Shown here piece after piece: positions 35,953 through 43,721 of a stretch of 49,569 bases of DNA. The notes under the pieces were generated by a model. The model saw only the letters and a program-made list of their open reading frames with translations, had not been told where the DNA came from and did no database searches. The position numbers were made by a program, and so were the translations under genes. The first letter of the stretch is position 1. Every line of letters begins with the position of its first letter. Origin of the DNA: JBDRCU01 sp043821485 (lineage in GTDB: Bacteria > Patescibacteriota > Minisyncoccia > 2-02-FULL-40-12 > IGHO2-01-FULL-4-A); the NCBI GenBank assembly GCA_043821485.1, contig JBDRCU010000033.1:1-49569 (forward strand), in the 5' to 3' direction.

Positions 35953-35980
35953 TGAGTTTTCCACAGTTGGAGATATGATT

Positions 35981-36009
35981 AATGCCGGCGAGCGGAGCGA
36001 GCCGGCATT
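35981..36009 (-). terminator. GC-rich hairpin at the end of the beta-CASP nuclease gene
   Basis: AATGCCGGC (35981-35989) is complementary over 9 bp to 36001-36009 around an 11-nt loop. It overlaps the stop codon of the minus-strand nuclease gene. There is no clear T run, so termination is likely but not sure. Confidence 0.45.
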
Positions 36010-37378
36010 ATAACTCCACTACTTCATCAGTTTTTGGCACAACTGCTTCTATTCCACACCTATCGTGTAATAGATTGGCTAGAGTTTTAGATGCGTTTTC
36101 TTCGCCTTGGACAGCGAAAACGCGTTTAAGATTTCCTTTTGAGTTTGTTGCTTCTACCCATTTAATCAATGCTGGCTGGTCTGCATGAGCTGAATAACTG
36201 CTGATTGTTTCTCTATGACATCTGACTTGAACGCTTTGGCCGTGAATTTTGACAACCTTTTGTCCTTGTTGTATTCGACGACCCAAGCTTCCATTTACCT
36301 GATATCCGACAAAGAGTATTGTGCTATTAGGATCAGGAAGGTATCGCTTTTCATGATGTATTATTCGTCCGCCCTGACTCATGCCTGATCCTGCAATAAT
36401 TATCTTTGGTGCTGGCACATCATTTATAGCTTTTGATTGTTCTGTTTTTCTTGTTAGAGTCAACTCTGGAAATTTAAAAATATCATCCCCTGATTTGATT
36501 TGAAAATTTGTCTTTTTATTAAAATATTCTGAATGCTGTTTGTAAACGTCTGTAATTTTGATAGCCAAAGGACTATCAATAAAAAATGGGACTCTTGGAC
36601 AGAGGCCATTCTCACAAATATTATTAAACTCATACAATAATTCCTGTGTACGCTCCATTGCAAATGAAGGGATCATAAGCACTCCTTTATTCTTAACAGT
36701 CTCCGTAATAATATTTATCAATCTTTGCTGACGCTCTTGCCTGGGTTCATGAATGCGATCTCCATATGTTGATTCTGTTACAACATAATCTGCATCTCCG
36801 ACAAATTCAGTTGGACGCAATAACGGCGTAGGTGGATTGCCCAAATCCCCTGAAAAAACAATTTTCTTTTCTTTGCCATCTGATTCTTTCCAGATAAGCT
36901 CTATTATGCTTGAACCTAAGATATGTCCTGCATCGCGAAACACGAACTTGATATCATCTGCAAGTTTAATTGTTTCACCATATAGGATACCTTCGACTAG
37001 CTTCATAGTTGCTGGTACATCATTCACTTGAAAAAGCGGTTCTCTGCCTTCATCTCTTGCATCATCAATCATAAGGCCTGCATTGTCAGGTAAGGCTACG
37101 CTCATAAGATCACGCGTGGCAGTGGTAGCATAGATTTTACCCCTAAAACCCTGCTCATAAAGCATCGGTATACGTCCAATATGGTCAATGTGGCTATGAG
37201 TTACCAAAACAAAATCAACCTCTTTTGGATCATATTTAAGAGGTTTGTAGTTTAAACTTTCTGCGTATCTGCTTCCTTGAATAAGACCGCAGTCAACAAT
37301 TATTTTAATATCCCCGTGTTCGAGTAAATAATTAGCGCCTGTTACAGAACCAGCGCCTCCGTGAAAAGTTATTTTCAT
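36008..37378 (-). CDS. Beta-CASP metallo-beta-lactamase-fold nuclease (CPSF/YSH1-like)
   Basis: The 456-residue predicted RNase has a metallo-beta-lactamase domain with THSHIDHIGR (HxHxDH) near 60, DAGHILGSS and FSGDLGN, then a beta-CASP domain (VVTESTYGDR, PSFAMERTQELLY, AGSGMSQGGRIIHH) and the RMMBL motif SSYSAHADQ with a C-terminal histidine region. Homologues cut RNA 3' of signals or degrade RNA from the 5' end. It is complete and ends the murE-presenilin-nuclease run. Confidence 0.9.
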   Translation of the reverse strand: MKITFHGGAGSVTGANYLLEHGDIKIIVDCGLIQGSRYAESLNYKPLKYDPKEVDFVLVTHSHIDHIGRIPMLYEQGFRGKIYATTATRDLMSVALPDNAGLMIDDARDEGREPLFQVNDVPATMKLVEGILYGETIKLADDIKFVFRDAGHILGSSIIELIWKESDGKEKKIVFSGDLGNPPTPLLRPTEFVGDADYVVTESTYGDRIHEPRQERQQRLINIITETVKNKGVLMIPSFAMERTQELLYEFNNICENGLCPRVPFFIDSPLAIKITDVYKQHSEYFNKKTNFQIKSGDDIFKFPELTLTRKTEQSKAINDVPAPKIIIAGSGMSQGGRIIHHEKRYLPDPNSTILFVGYQVNGSLGRRIQQGQKVVKIHGQSVQVRCHRETISSYSAHADQPALIKWVEATNSKGNLKRVFAVQGEENASKTLANLLHDRCGIEAVVPKTDEVVEL

Positions 37379-37389
37379 TACATTCTATT

Positions 37390-38217
37390 TTACAACAATG
37401 CGACCAAATATCCTAAAATCGCCATTAATGCAATTGGAGGAAGCGCAGCCATTGGACGACGCTCGGGCTGTCTTGTAAATAACCATTGCATAAAAAGCAA
37501 CCCAACAAACGATGCAATTGAAACTATTATTCCATCTGTGAGTGAAACTGGAATAAGGGAGACTGCAAGCAGAAGAGGTAAAACAACATCTCCGGAACCC
37601 AAAATCATAAATCCTTTGCCCGGCTGAATATTGCGTATTGGCGTTGTAAGTTTTTGTCCTTTCTCCGGAACTATGAATCCAAATATTGCGCGTGCTTTTA
37701 TCATATTATGCGCCATACTAACCATGTGTTTGGTTTTATAAACAGCAATGATGTCATAAAAAGATAATACAACAAGAATAATTACTACAATTTGCGGTGT
37801 AAAAGAAAGTCCCAGAAGCGCTCCTATCCCTCCGAATGTAATAACCATTACAACATTATGGATAATTACATTGTTATAGATCAAAAATATTACTGCAGCA
37901 GCGATTGCTATAAAGAATGCATGATAAGTCTGCAGCCAAATATCCAAAAAAGTATGCATTCCACCAAGGACCAAAAGCGTTAGCATAACTCTAAAAAACC
38001 ATCCTCCGGCGCGTTTAAATTTTATAACAATTAATATGAATACTGCCGCGGCAACAATGATGACGAGTATATCAATGAAAGTAAAAGTGTTTACAGGCTC
38101 AGGCTGGATTACCGATGGATCGCCGATGAGATGATTCGCAACAAAAAGCCCGACAGCATGGGATGCTATAAAGAGTATGAGAGTTTTTAAAAAAATATCT
38201 GGATTAAACTTTTGCAT
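37390..38217 (-). CDS. Presenilin/signal-peptide-peptidase-like intramembrane aspartyl protease
   Basis: 275 residues from the ATG at 38217 (an in-frame ATG at 38283 would overlap murE further). About nine membrane helices. The two catalytic aspartates lie in SFYDIIAVY (Y154-D155) and GSGD (D210), the YD and GxGD signatures of the presenilin superfamily, and the C-terminal LPPIAL (259-264) resembles the PAL motif. It would cut membrane-spanning segments. The archaeal PSH group is the closest type I can name. It overlaps murE by 14 nt and precedes the beta-CASP nuclease. The substrate is unknown. Confidence 0.82.
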   Translation of the reverse strand: MQKFNPDIFLKTLILFIASHAVGLFVANHLIGDPSVIQPEPVNTFTFIDILVIIVAAAVFILIVIKFKRAGGWFFRVMLTLLVLGGMHTFLDIWLQTYHAFFIAIAAAVIFLIYNNVIIHNVVMVITFGGIGALLGLSFTPQIVVIILVVLSFYDIIAVYKTKHMVSMAHNMIKARAIFGFIVPEKGQKLTTPIRNIQPGKGFMILGSGDVVLPLLLAVSLIPVSLTDGIIVSIASFVGLLFMQWLFTRQPERRPMAALPPIALMAILGYLVALL

Positions 38218-39499
38218 CTTGTATAGCTCTCTTAGCTTCTTTACTATCCAACCACGGAATTTTTTTACCATCAGCAACAACAATTGAGTCTTCAGTTCCC
38301 TTTCCAGTTATTACTATTGTATCTCCTTTGTATGCATCTTTAATTGCTTCTCTCATAGCTCCATCTCGATCAATAATGCGTTTTACTATGAGACCTTTGC
38401 GTTCCTCCATTCCAGCTTCAATTTCATCAGCTATTTCATTTGGATCTGTGTCATAAGGATTTTCACTTGTTAAAATTATTTCATCACAATATTGTGAAGC
38501 AATTCGTCCCATGATTGGACGCTTCCACGTATCTCGCCCGCCTCCATCAGATCCAAAGATACAAATCAATTTACTAAATTCTGAATTTTTAGATTTGAGA
38601 ATTTTATAAACTGCTTCCAAAGACTCTGGCGTATGAGCATAATCAACTATGAAGTCAAAATTCTGTCCTGCTTCTATATATTCCATGCGACCAGCAACAC
38701 GATCAATGTCTTCAATAGCTTCTTGAGCGCGCTCCATGTCGAGATCATAAGTTTTTGCAATACTTAATGCAGCCAAAGCATTATATATATTAAAATCGCC
38801 TTCAAGCTTAAGCTTGAGATTTAATTCTTTTTGATTTACTCCGCCATTCTCCATTCCAAAAAAATATGTTTCTTTTGCCGGAATGTTTCGAAAATCATTC
38901 TTGCGCTCATTATCTGTATTAATAATATGTATGCGTTTTGTTTTTTTGAATAGATATCTCTTTGCTTCAATATATTGTTCAAATCCCCCATGGCTTTCAA
39001 TATGTTCTTTGTGAATGTTTGTAAGTACTGCACAGTCAATTGGGATGCCATAGAGCCTGCCTTGTGCCATGCCTTCCGAGGTTGCTTCAAGGATTACATA
39101 TTTAACTCCGGCATCTTTGGCACGACGTAAGAATCTCTGTAGCTTGGTTCTACCCGGCATTGTCATATGCAAATTATTCGGCCACTCACGGTCGAGAATC
39201 TTGAATCCAAGAGAACCAATAGCTGCAACTTTCTTACCGCAAGCCTCGAAAACACGAGCAGTCATATATACGGTAGTTGATTTACCCTTAGTTCCAGTTA
39301 TAGCGATTATCTTCATTCCACGGCTGGGAAATCCGTACCAAACCGCCCCCGTAAGAGCCAATGCCTTATGATAAAAAGGCTGAATAAACCTAAAAACAGG
39401 CCCAGGTATGAGTTTCTTCAAAAAACGCAGTATAGATTCTAATGCAGAACTTTCTTTAAACACTAATACCAAAATAGCAGAATGTTGCCATCTTTCCAA
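38204..39499 (-). CDS. murE: UDP-MurNAc-tripeptide synthetase (MurE-like)
   Basis: ATP-dependent ligase that adds the third residue to UDP-MurNAc-dipeptide. 431 residues, with a short N-terminal domain. P-loop GTKGKST (69-75), carbamylated-lysine site near K180 (YIEAKRYLF), VDYAHTPESLE and GSDGGGRDTWKRP. The residue-selecting motif, DNPR in diaminopimelate enzymes, is ENPY at 346-349, so the third amino acid is uncertain. A GTG at residue 13 could be the real start. Followed by the presenilin-like gene with overlap. Confidence 0.88.
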   Translation of the reverse strand: MERWQHSAILVLVFKESSALESILRFLKKLIPGPVFRFIQPFYHKALALTGAVWYGFPSRGMKIIAITGTKGKSTTVYMTARVFEACGKKVAAIGSLGFKILDREWPNNLHMTMPGRTKLQRFLRRAKDAGVKYVILEATSEGMAQGRLYGIPIDCAVLTNIHKEHIESHGGFEQYIEAKRYLFKKTKRIHIINTDNERKNDFRNIPAKETYFFGMENGGVNQKELNLKLKLEGDFNIYNALAALSIAKTYDLDMERAQEAIEDIDRVAGRMEYIEAGQNFDFIVDYAHTPESLEAVYKILKSKNSEFSKLICIFGSDGGGRDTWKRPIMGRIASQYCDEIILTSENPYDTDPNEIADEIEAGMEERKGLIVKRIIDRDGAMREAIKDAYKGDTIVITGKGTEDSIVVADGKKIPWLDSKEAKRAIQDAKV

Positions 39500-39528
39500 A
39501 TAAAATCCTCATTTATTATGTTTTACTA

Positions 39529-39870
39529 TTACGCCTTGAATGGCGTATCGCCTTCAAGATTACGGACCCGACGATCTATTTTCTCGACTGATTCCTCAGT
39601 GGCAAGCTTTTTGACATCTGATTTAAGAGTAGCCACATCTGTCTTCAGCACCCTGACATCTGTCTTCAGCACCCTGACATCTGTCTGAAGAATCTTCATA
39701 TTCAAGTTTGTCACTCGCAACTCACCATTAATCTCAGTTCTAAGTTCACTTAGATCTTCTTTGGTTGCCATCGTATCCATTCGCTTTTCAACAGATGTAA
39801 AACCTCTGGCCACCATTCCTGCCAAGTCTTCAAGTGTTATCTTTTTGTTTATAGTCATTTCAAACTCCAT
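39529..39870 (-). CDS. Small coiled-coil protein with tandem heptads
   Basis: 113 residues; an in-frame ATG at 39858 (MTINKKITLEDL) is an equally good start. N-terminal part EDLAGMVARGFTSVEKRMD, then heptads repeating VRVLKTD, VATLKSD. The repeats are encoded by two exact 21-nt copies (39635-39655, 39656-39676) and a partial third. No signal peptide. It is related in layout to the 33.4-kb protein. It sits just upstream of murE. Function unknown. Confidence 0.7.
   Translation of the reverse strand: MEFEMTINKKITLEDLAGMVARGFTSVEKRMDTMATKEDLSELRTEINGELRVTNLNMKILQTDVRVLKTDVRVLKTDVATLKSDVKKLATEESVEKIDRRVRNLEGDTPFKA
39635..39690. repeat. 21-nt in-frame tandem repeat in coiled-coil gene
   Basis: Two identical 21-nt units and a partial third (14 nt, diverging at its end) code for seven-residue coiled-coil repeats. 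Exact copies suggest recent duplication by slippage; copy number may vary between strains. Confidence 0.85.
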
Positions 39871-39989
39871 AAAATATGTTAATTGCCTATTACGTTTCAG
39901 AATATACAGTCAATTCAATCGATATATAACGACCATGTTTACAAAGAATATATTTAAAATATTAAATGGTCAACTGTGGATATTTATAC

Positions 39990-40910
39990 CTATTTTCCAA
40001 GTATTTTTCTCCCCATTTTGTATACTAAATGCCAAAAACCAGAAACAGTCAAATCAAAGGCTCCGGGATATTCAACTACCCTGCCTCCCCAGCCAAGTTT
40101 AAATCTTGTAACACCAGGCCAACGCTTTGCATCGATTCCCCACATATCATACTTCTTAACCTTACGCGCTTTCAAATCACGAATGATTTTCCAATGCAAA
40201 GCATAGGGTGCCATCATGGATCTGTATTCATGATCGGATGCACCATGTAAATAGTACGCTGTGTCGCCAGATCTCAAAACTGTTGCAACGGAAATTTCTT
40301 TGCCTTCATGTTTAGCATACCAAATTTGTATTTTGGCTTCTTTGGTTTCTTTGTATCTTTGAAAAAACTTCTCATAATACTCTCTAGGTTGAGAATAAAA
40401 CTTATCGCGTTTTGTAGTCTTCTCCATTAAATCCCAAAACGGATCCAGATTATCGCTAGACTCAACTTTAATACCATGCTTATCCGCAACTTTAATATTG
40501 TATCTAGTCTTATGATGCATCCCTGCAAGCAGTTGATCGGACGCAGAATCTAAATCTATTACAACAGTTTTGTGCGGTTCAATTGGCTTCCTTGAACGCT
40601 CGAAACCTCCAGAGATTATAGCTTCCGTAATATTGTCCTGCATTGGTTCAGCTTTCACAAAAATTGCGCCATTCTCGCGCGCCACGCCCTTCAACCATTC
40701 AATAAACTTTGATACAGGATTCTTGATACCGCCTGTCATAAGATTAAAATCCATTTCAGGACCATAGGGGATATATAGATAGGATTTCCCGAATCTCGTT
40801 GGCATACGAATTACCAATGCACGAATCCCCTCCTTATTGTATTCAAAAACTTCACGTCCAAGCGATATCTGAAACTCCGCCCAAGATTGTGATTGTAGAA
40901 ATGATTTCAT
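39990..40910 (-). CDS. FemAB/FemX-family peptidoglycan bridge aminoacyltransferase
   Basis: 306-residue member of the FemABX family (twin GNAT folds), which uses aminoacyl-tRNA to add an amino acid to the side chain of lipid II. Seen: the N-terminal SFLQSQSWAEFQ, IYIPYGPEM-like strand (YLYIPYGPEM), the HHKTRYNIKVADKHGI helix near 138, and DTAYYLHGASDHEYRSMMAPY near 233. The start overlaps the ruvA stop (ATGA). It implies a branched cross-bridge. The amino acid is unknown. Confidence 0.85.
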   Translation of the reverse strand: MKSFLQSQSWAEFQISLGREVFEYNKEGIRALVIRMPTRFGKSYLYIPYGPEMDFNLMTGGIKNPVSKFIEWLKGVARENGAIFVKAEPMQDNITEAIISGGFERSRKPIEPHKTVVIDLDSASDQLLAGMHHKTRYNIKVADKHGIKVESSDNLDPFWDLMEKTTKRDKFYSQPREYYEKFFQRYKETKEAKIQIWYAKHEGKEISVATVLRSGDTAYYLHGASDHEYRSMMAPYALHWKIIRDLKARKVKKYDMWGIDAKRWPGVTRFKLGWGGRVVEYPGAFDLTVSGFWHLVYKMGRKILGK

Positions 40911-41506
40911 TTATTCTTTCCCATTATCTTTAATGCTTCCGTAATCTTTTCTTCTGTTGTTTTGATGTCGGTAGAGACTTCTTTAAGCGCTTCCTTGGCT
41001 TGATATTGTGAGTAGCCTAATGTGACAAGTGCATCCATTGCTTCACCTTCGCTTGTGAGATCTATTCCTTCACCATCCTTACTGGAAGCAATGCCAGCCT
41101 TCATCATCTTGTTCTTAAGATCAAGGATGAGCCGTTGCGCTGTTTTGGGTCCAACTCCTGCAACTTGTGAAAGGTATTTTGCATCTTCTTTTACTATGCC
41201 TGTTTGAAGGGATTGTAGATCTGCCTTAGAAAGGATGGATTGTGCGGATTTTGGTCCAACTCCAGAAACGGTTTTAAGAAGTTCAAAAAAACGCAATTCT
41301 TCTATGGTTGCAAATCCATAAAGCTCTGTTGAACCATCTCTGGGATTTAAAACAAAATGCGTAAAAAGTTTAATTTCCAAACCAATCTTTGATACGCTGG
41401 AATGCATTTTTTCTGGAATGACTACCCTATAGCCCACGCCAGAAACATCCACTATTACGTAGTTATCCGATAATGCCACTACTTTGCCTGATAGATATCC
41501 GATCAT
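40907..41506 (-). CDS. ruvA: Holliday junction branch migration protein RuvA
   Basis: Binds four-way DNA junctions and loads RuvB. 199 residues: OB domain (MIGYLSGKVVALSDNYVIVD), two helix-hairpin-helix motifs (TVSGVGPKSAQSIL and QVAGVGPKTAQRLI) and a C-terminal UBA-like RuvB-binding domain after a flexible linker (SKDGEGIDLTSEGE). Complete. ruvB and ruvC are not in this window. Confidence 0.97.
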   Translation of the reverse strand: MIGYLSGKVVALSDNYVIVDVSGVGYRVVIPEKMHSSVSKIGLEIKLFTHFVLNPRDGSTELYGFATIEELRFFELLKTVSGVGPKSAQSILSKADLQSLQTGIVKEDAKYLSQVAGVGPKTAQRLILDLKNKMMKAGIASSKDGEGIDLTSEGEAMDALVTLGYSQYQAKEALKEVSTDIKTTEEKITEALKIMGKNK

Positions 41507-41538
41507 GGGTTAATCATACTAGAATATGCATGTTTTTT

Positions 41539-41658
41539 CAAAAAAAGGGGTATTAAAATGGCAGCGCCCGACGAGTCGGGTTGACTGCCGGGCACGGGAA
41601 CTGTTTATGTGCCTACGCTATAGGCACCTCCTTTCTTGTGAAGCCTTCCGCTTCACAA
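41539..41658 (-). repeat. Cluster of three hairpins 3' of the 75-residue membrane protein
   Basis: In minus-strand order: a 9-bp stem (41636-41644 with 41650-41658), a 7-bp stem (41609-41615 with 41621-41627), and a GCCCG/CGGGC stem (41566-41570 with 41589-41593) that competes with a local CCCGA/TCGGG hairpin. A T run follows at about 41541-41546. Together they look like a structured 3' end with terminator. Confidence 0.55.
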
Positions 41659-41667
41659 ATTTTCGGA

Positions 41668-41895
41668 TTAGAAGGAGGGGAGCCCGGAGAGAGTCACGAG
41701 CACTATTCCCGTGACGGCCCCGGCGACTCCAAGGCAGGCGGCTATCAGCCAGAGCGCGTCTACCGCCGCCCTGGCTTCTGTTACCAGCCCCTCTCTTTTC
41801 TTTACATCACGGACCACCTCTATGGCGGCCCGAATCGAATTCCCCAGCACGCCCAAGAGGACGGCCAGGACGACTAACGTTATAATATCATTCAT
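41668..41895 (-). CDS. Small two-helix membrane protein (75 residues)
   Basis: Hydrophobic segments at about 4-22 (IITLVVLAVLLGVLG) and 48-70 (WLIAACLGVAGAVTGIVLV) flank a charged amphipathic linker (AAIEVVRDVKKREGLVTEA). AAAGAGG lies about 8 nt before the ATG, and a promoter at 41924-41952 precedes it. The GC-rich codon use differs from ruvA and rpsT. The topology is shared by holins and many small membrane proteins, but I see no family signature. Divergent from the 52-residue ORF. Confidence 0.6.
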   Translation of the reverse strand: MNDIITLVVLAVLLGVLGNSIRAAIEVVRDVKKREGLVTEARAAVDALWLIAACLGVAGAVTGIVLVTLSGLPSF

Positions 41896-41923
41896 TTCAT
41901 ACCTCTTTCTTTCGTTGCTATAT

Positions 41924-41952
41924 ATACTACCACAAACTTACCCAAAAGTCAA
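41924..41952 (-). promoter_or_regulatory. Promoter of the 75-residue membrane protein
   Basis: TTGACT (41947-41952) and TAGTAT (41924-41929) on the minus strand, 17-nt spacer; 5 of 6 and 4 of 6 to consensus. It is back to back with the plus-strand promoter at 41985. Confidence 0.55.
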
Positions 41953-41984
41953 ATGTTCCAATCAGCCTCAAAATTTAGGCTTAT

Positions 41985-42013
41985 TTGCTTTTTTGATAAT
42001 GATATGTTATAGT
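41985..42013 (+). promoter_or_regulatory. Promoter of the 52-residue ORF
   Basis: TTGCTT (41985-41990) and TATAGT (42008-42013), 17-nt spacer; 4 of 6 and 5 of 6 to consensus. The leader to the ATG is about 28 nt. Confidence 0.5.
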
Positions 42014-42047
42014 ATACAGACACTTCGGCTCGCACCCGAGGACATCA

Positions 42048-42206
42048 ATGACGGTTCTATTCGCAGAGAACAACTATGATCAGTCTGACAACGCGTGCGA
42101 AAAAAAGGAGGTGGAAGTTAATCTCCCCCTGCCATGTCCTTGGCTGGAAGGGGTTATCGTCTGGCTCAACCGGACGATGAAGAGATTGCTTCCTGTTCTA
42201 AAATAA
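42048..42206 (+). CDS. Small unrecognised 52-residue protein
   Basis: ATG at 42048 has GAGG 6 nt upstream and a promoter at 41985-42013. The protein begins MTVLFAENNYDQSDNACEKK and has a hydrophobic amphipathic C-terminal half (PWLEGVIVWLNRTMKRLLPVL) that could lie along or in the membrane. Two strong hairpins follow (42209-42229, 42235-42254). The unit is complete and divergent from the 75-residue membrane protein, so the two may be functionally linked. No family recognised. Confidence 0.5.
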   Translation: MTVLFAENNYDQSDNACEKKEVEVNLPLPCPWLEGVIVWLNRTMKRLLPVLK

Positions 42207-42208
42207 AA

Positions 42209-42258
42209 GGCACGTCTGCTTGACGTGCCAACGAGGGGCGCATCCAAGCGCCCCCTTT
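42209..42258 (+). terminator. Double-hairpin terminator after the 52-residue ORF
   Basis: GGCACGTC/GACGTGCC (8 bp, 42209-42229) is followed by GGGGCGC/GCGCCCC (7 bp, 42235-42254), then C and TTT. They end the cassette before rpsT. Confidence 0.65.
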
Positions 42259-42330
42259 CAATACAAACATTGCTAAATCATTCAAAATATATTACTATTC
42301 AATTCACGAACAATTCACTAACATAACATT

Positions 42331-42600
42331 ATGCCAATTATAAAATCAGCAAAGAAGGCTTTGCGACAATCGAAAAAGAGACGAATCAAAAATATTCAAC
42401 GCAAAAAGAAAATTCGCAACTACGTAAAGGAATTCAAGAATGCTATCGAAGCGCAAGATTTTGATAAAGCAAAAGAATTACTTCCAAAAGTCTACAAAGC
42501 TTTGGACAAAGCATCCAAAAAAAACGTAATCAAGAAAAACACTGCAAGTCGAACCAAATCCAGACTCACAAAACGATTATCAAAAGCATCTTCGAAATAA
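42331..42600 (+). CDS. rpsT: Ribosomal protein S20
   Basis: 89-residue, very lysine-rich helical protein of the 30S subunit that binds 16S rRNA. It starts MPIIKSAKKALRQSKKRRIK, with the conserved IKKNTASRTKSRLTKRL near the C terminus. The typical monocistronic rpsT, here convergent with ftsW (6-nt gap between ends). No strong Shine-Dalgarno, unlike the cassette genes beside it. Confidence 0.95.
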   Translation: MPIIKSAKKALRQSKKRRIKNIQRKKKIRNYVKEFKNAIEAQDFDKAKELLPKVYKALDKASKKNVIKKNTASRTKSRLTKRLSKASSK

Positions 42601-42606
42601 TTTAGT

Positions 42607-43714
42607 CTACGAATATCTAGATACGCTTGTTGCTATTCCCATCCCGGCAAGTATTGATACGAGAGATGAGCTTCCAAAGCTAATAAATGGTAAAGGCAAA
42701 CCAGTCAAAGGCACCAATCCTGATATTGCCCCGATATTAATAAATGCCTGCCCTACCACCCAGACTGCCATTCCAAGAACAAAGAGTCGTCCAAAATCGT
42801 CTCTGCTTTTTCGTGCAATATGAATAAGCAATCCTAAAAGGACGAGAAACATAAGAATCAAACTAATCCCTCCGACAAATCCAAACTCTTCAACTAATAC
42901 AGCAAAGATCGAATCCCCGACTGGCTCTGGAAGGTGGCTTATCTTTTGCTGGCTATTGCCATACCCGACTCCCCAGACGCCTCCTGATCCAATAGTAATC
43001 AATGCCTGATTGATATGATAGGAACTTCCGAGAGTATCAGTCGTCGGATCCAGAAATGTTTTTATCCTGTTAAATCTATACGGGGATACAAATGCCAAAG
43101 ACCCCAATGCAATTCCAAATATTACAAAAAGGATTAATAAATGTTTTGCAGGGGCTCCGGAAAAAAAGTACACAGACACAGCAATAATGACAATCAATCC
43201 TAGTGTTCCAAAATCCGGCTGAAGCAAAAGCAGTACTCCGACAAATGCCAAAATCATTAAAAAAAGGAATCAGTGAATATCTGCGCGAGCTAACTGTCTT
43301 ATGCTGTCTACTGCTGAACCAAGCGGCTAAATATATGATTAAAGCAAGTTTCAAAAACTCCGACGGCTGAAAACTAATTGGCCCGATGCTAATCCATCGT
43401 GCGGCACCTTTAAAAGTATTACCAATACCCGGAATAAAAACAGCGATCACTAAACCAATTGCAAGTATCAAAATCGGCAGGGCGAACTTTTTCCATGCAT
43501 CATATCTGATCCGAGATAAGGCATAGAATAAAATGATACCAGGGAGCAAGCCATATATTATTTGATGCCAAACAAAATGATACGGAGAATCAAAAAGTTT
43601 GTCTCCCTGAATTATTCCAGCAGAAGAAATCATTATTAAACCAAAAACAACCAGCAGAAAAACTACTACCACCAATGCCTTGCCTGAACCGGACAATTCA
43701 TAAACCTTAGCCAT
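42607..43714 (-). pseudogene. ftsW: FtsW-type SEDS glycosyltransferase split by a frameshift
   Basis: SEDS peptidoglycan polymerase of the divisome. The 5' part (from ATG 43714) encodes MAKVYELSGSGKALVVVVFL and helices up to RRYSLIPF. The rest continues in another frame as LMILAFVGVLLLLQPDFGT to the C terminus with VPLTGLPLPFISFGSSSLV. The frames join if the A run at 43259-43265 (seven on the plus strand) had six. All family motifs are present across the two frames, so the gene is otherwise whole. It follows mraY by 7 nt, which favours FtsW over RodA. It may be a real mutation, a slippage site or an assembly error. Confidence 0.88.
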
Positions 43715-43721
43715 TGCTTTA

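Noticed and set aside
41581..41877. Plus-strand frames of 98 and 122 residues opposite the 75-residue membrane protein
   Set aside because: They run through the hairpin cluster and lack ribosome sites; the minus frame has a promoter, ribosome site and two clear hydrophobic helices.
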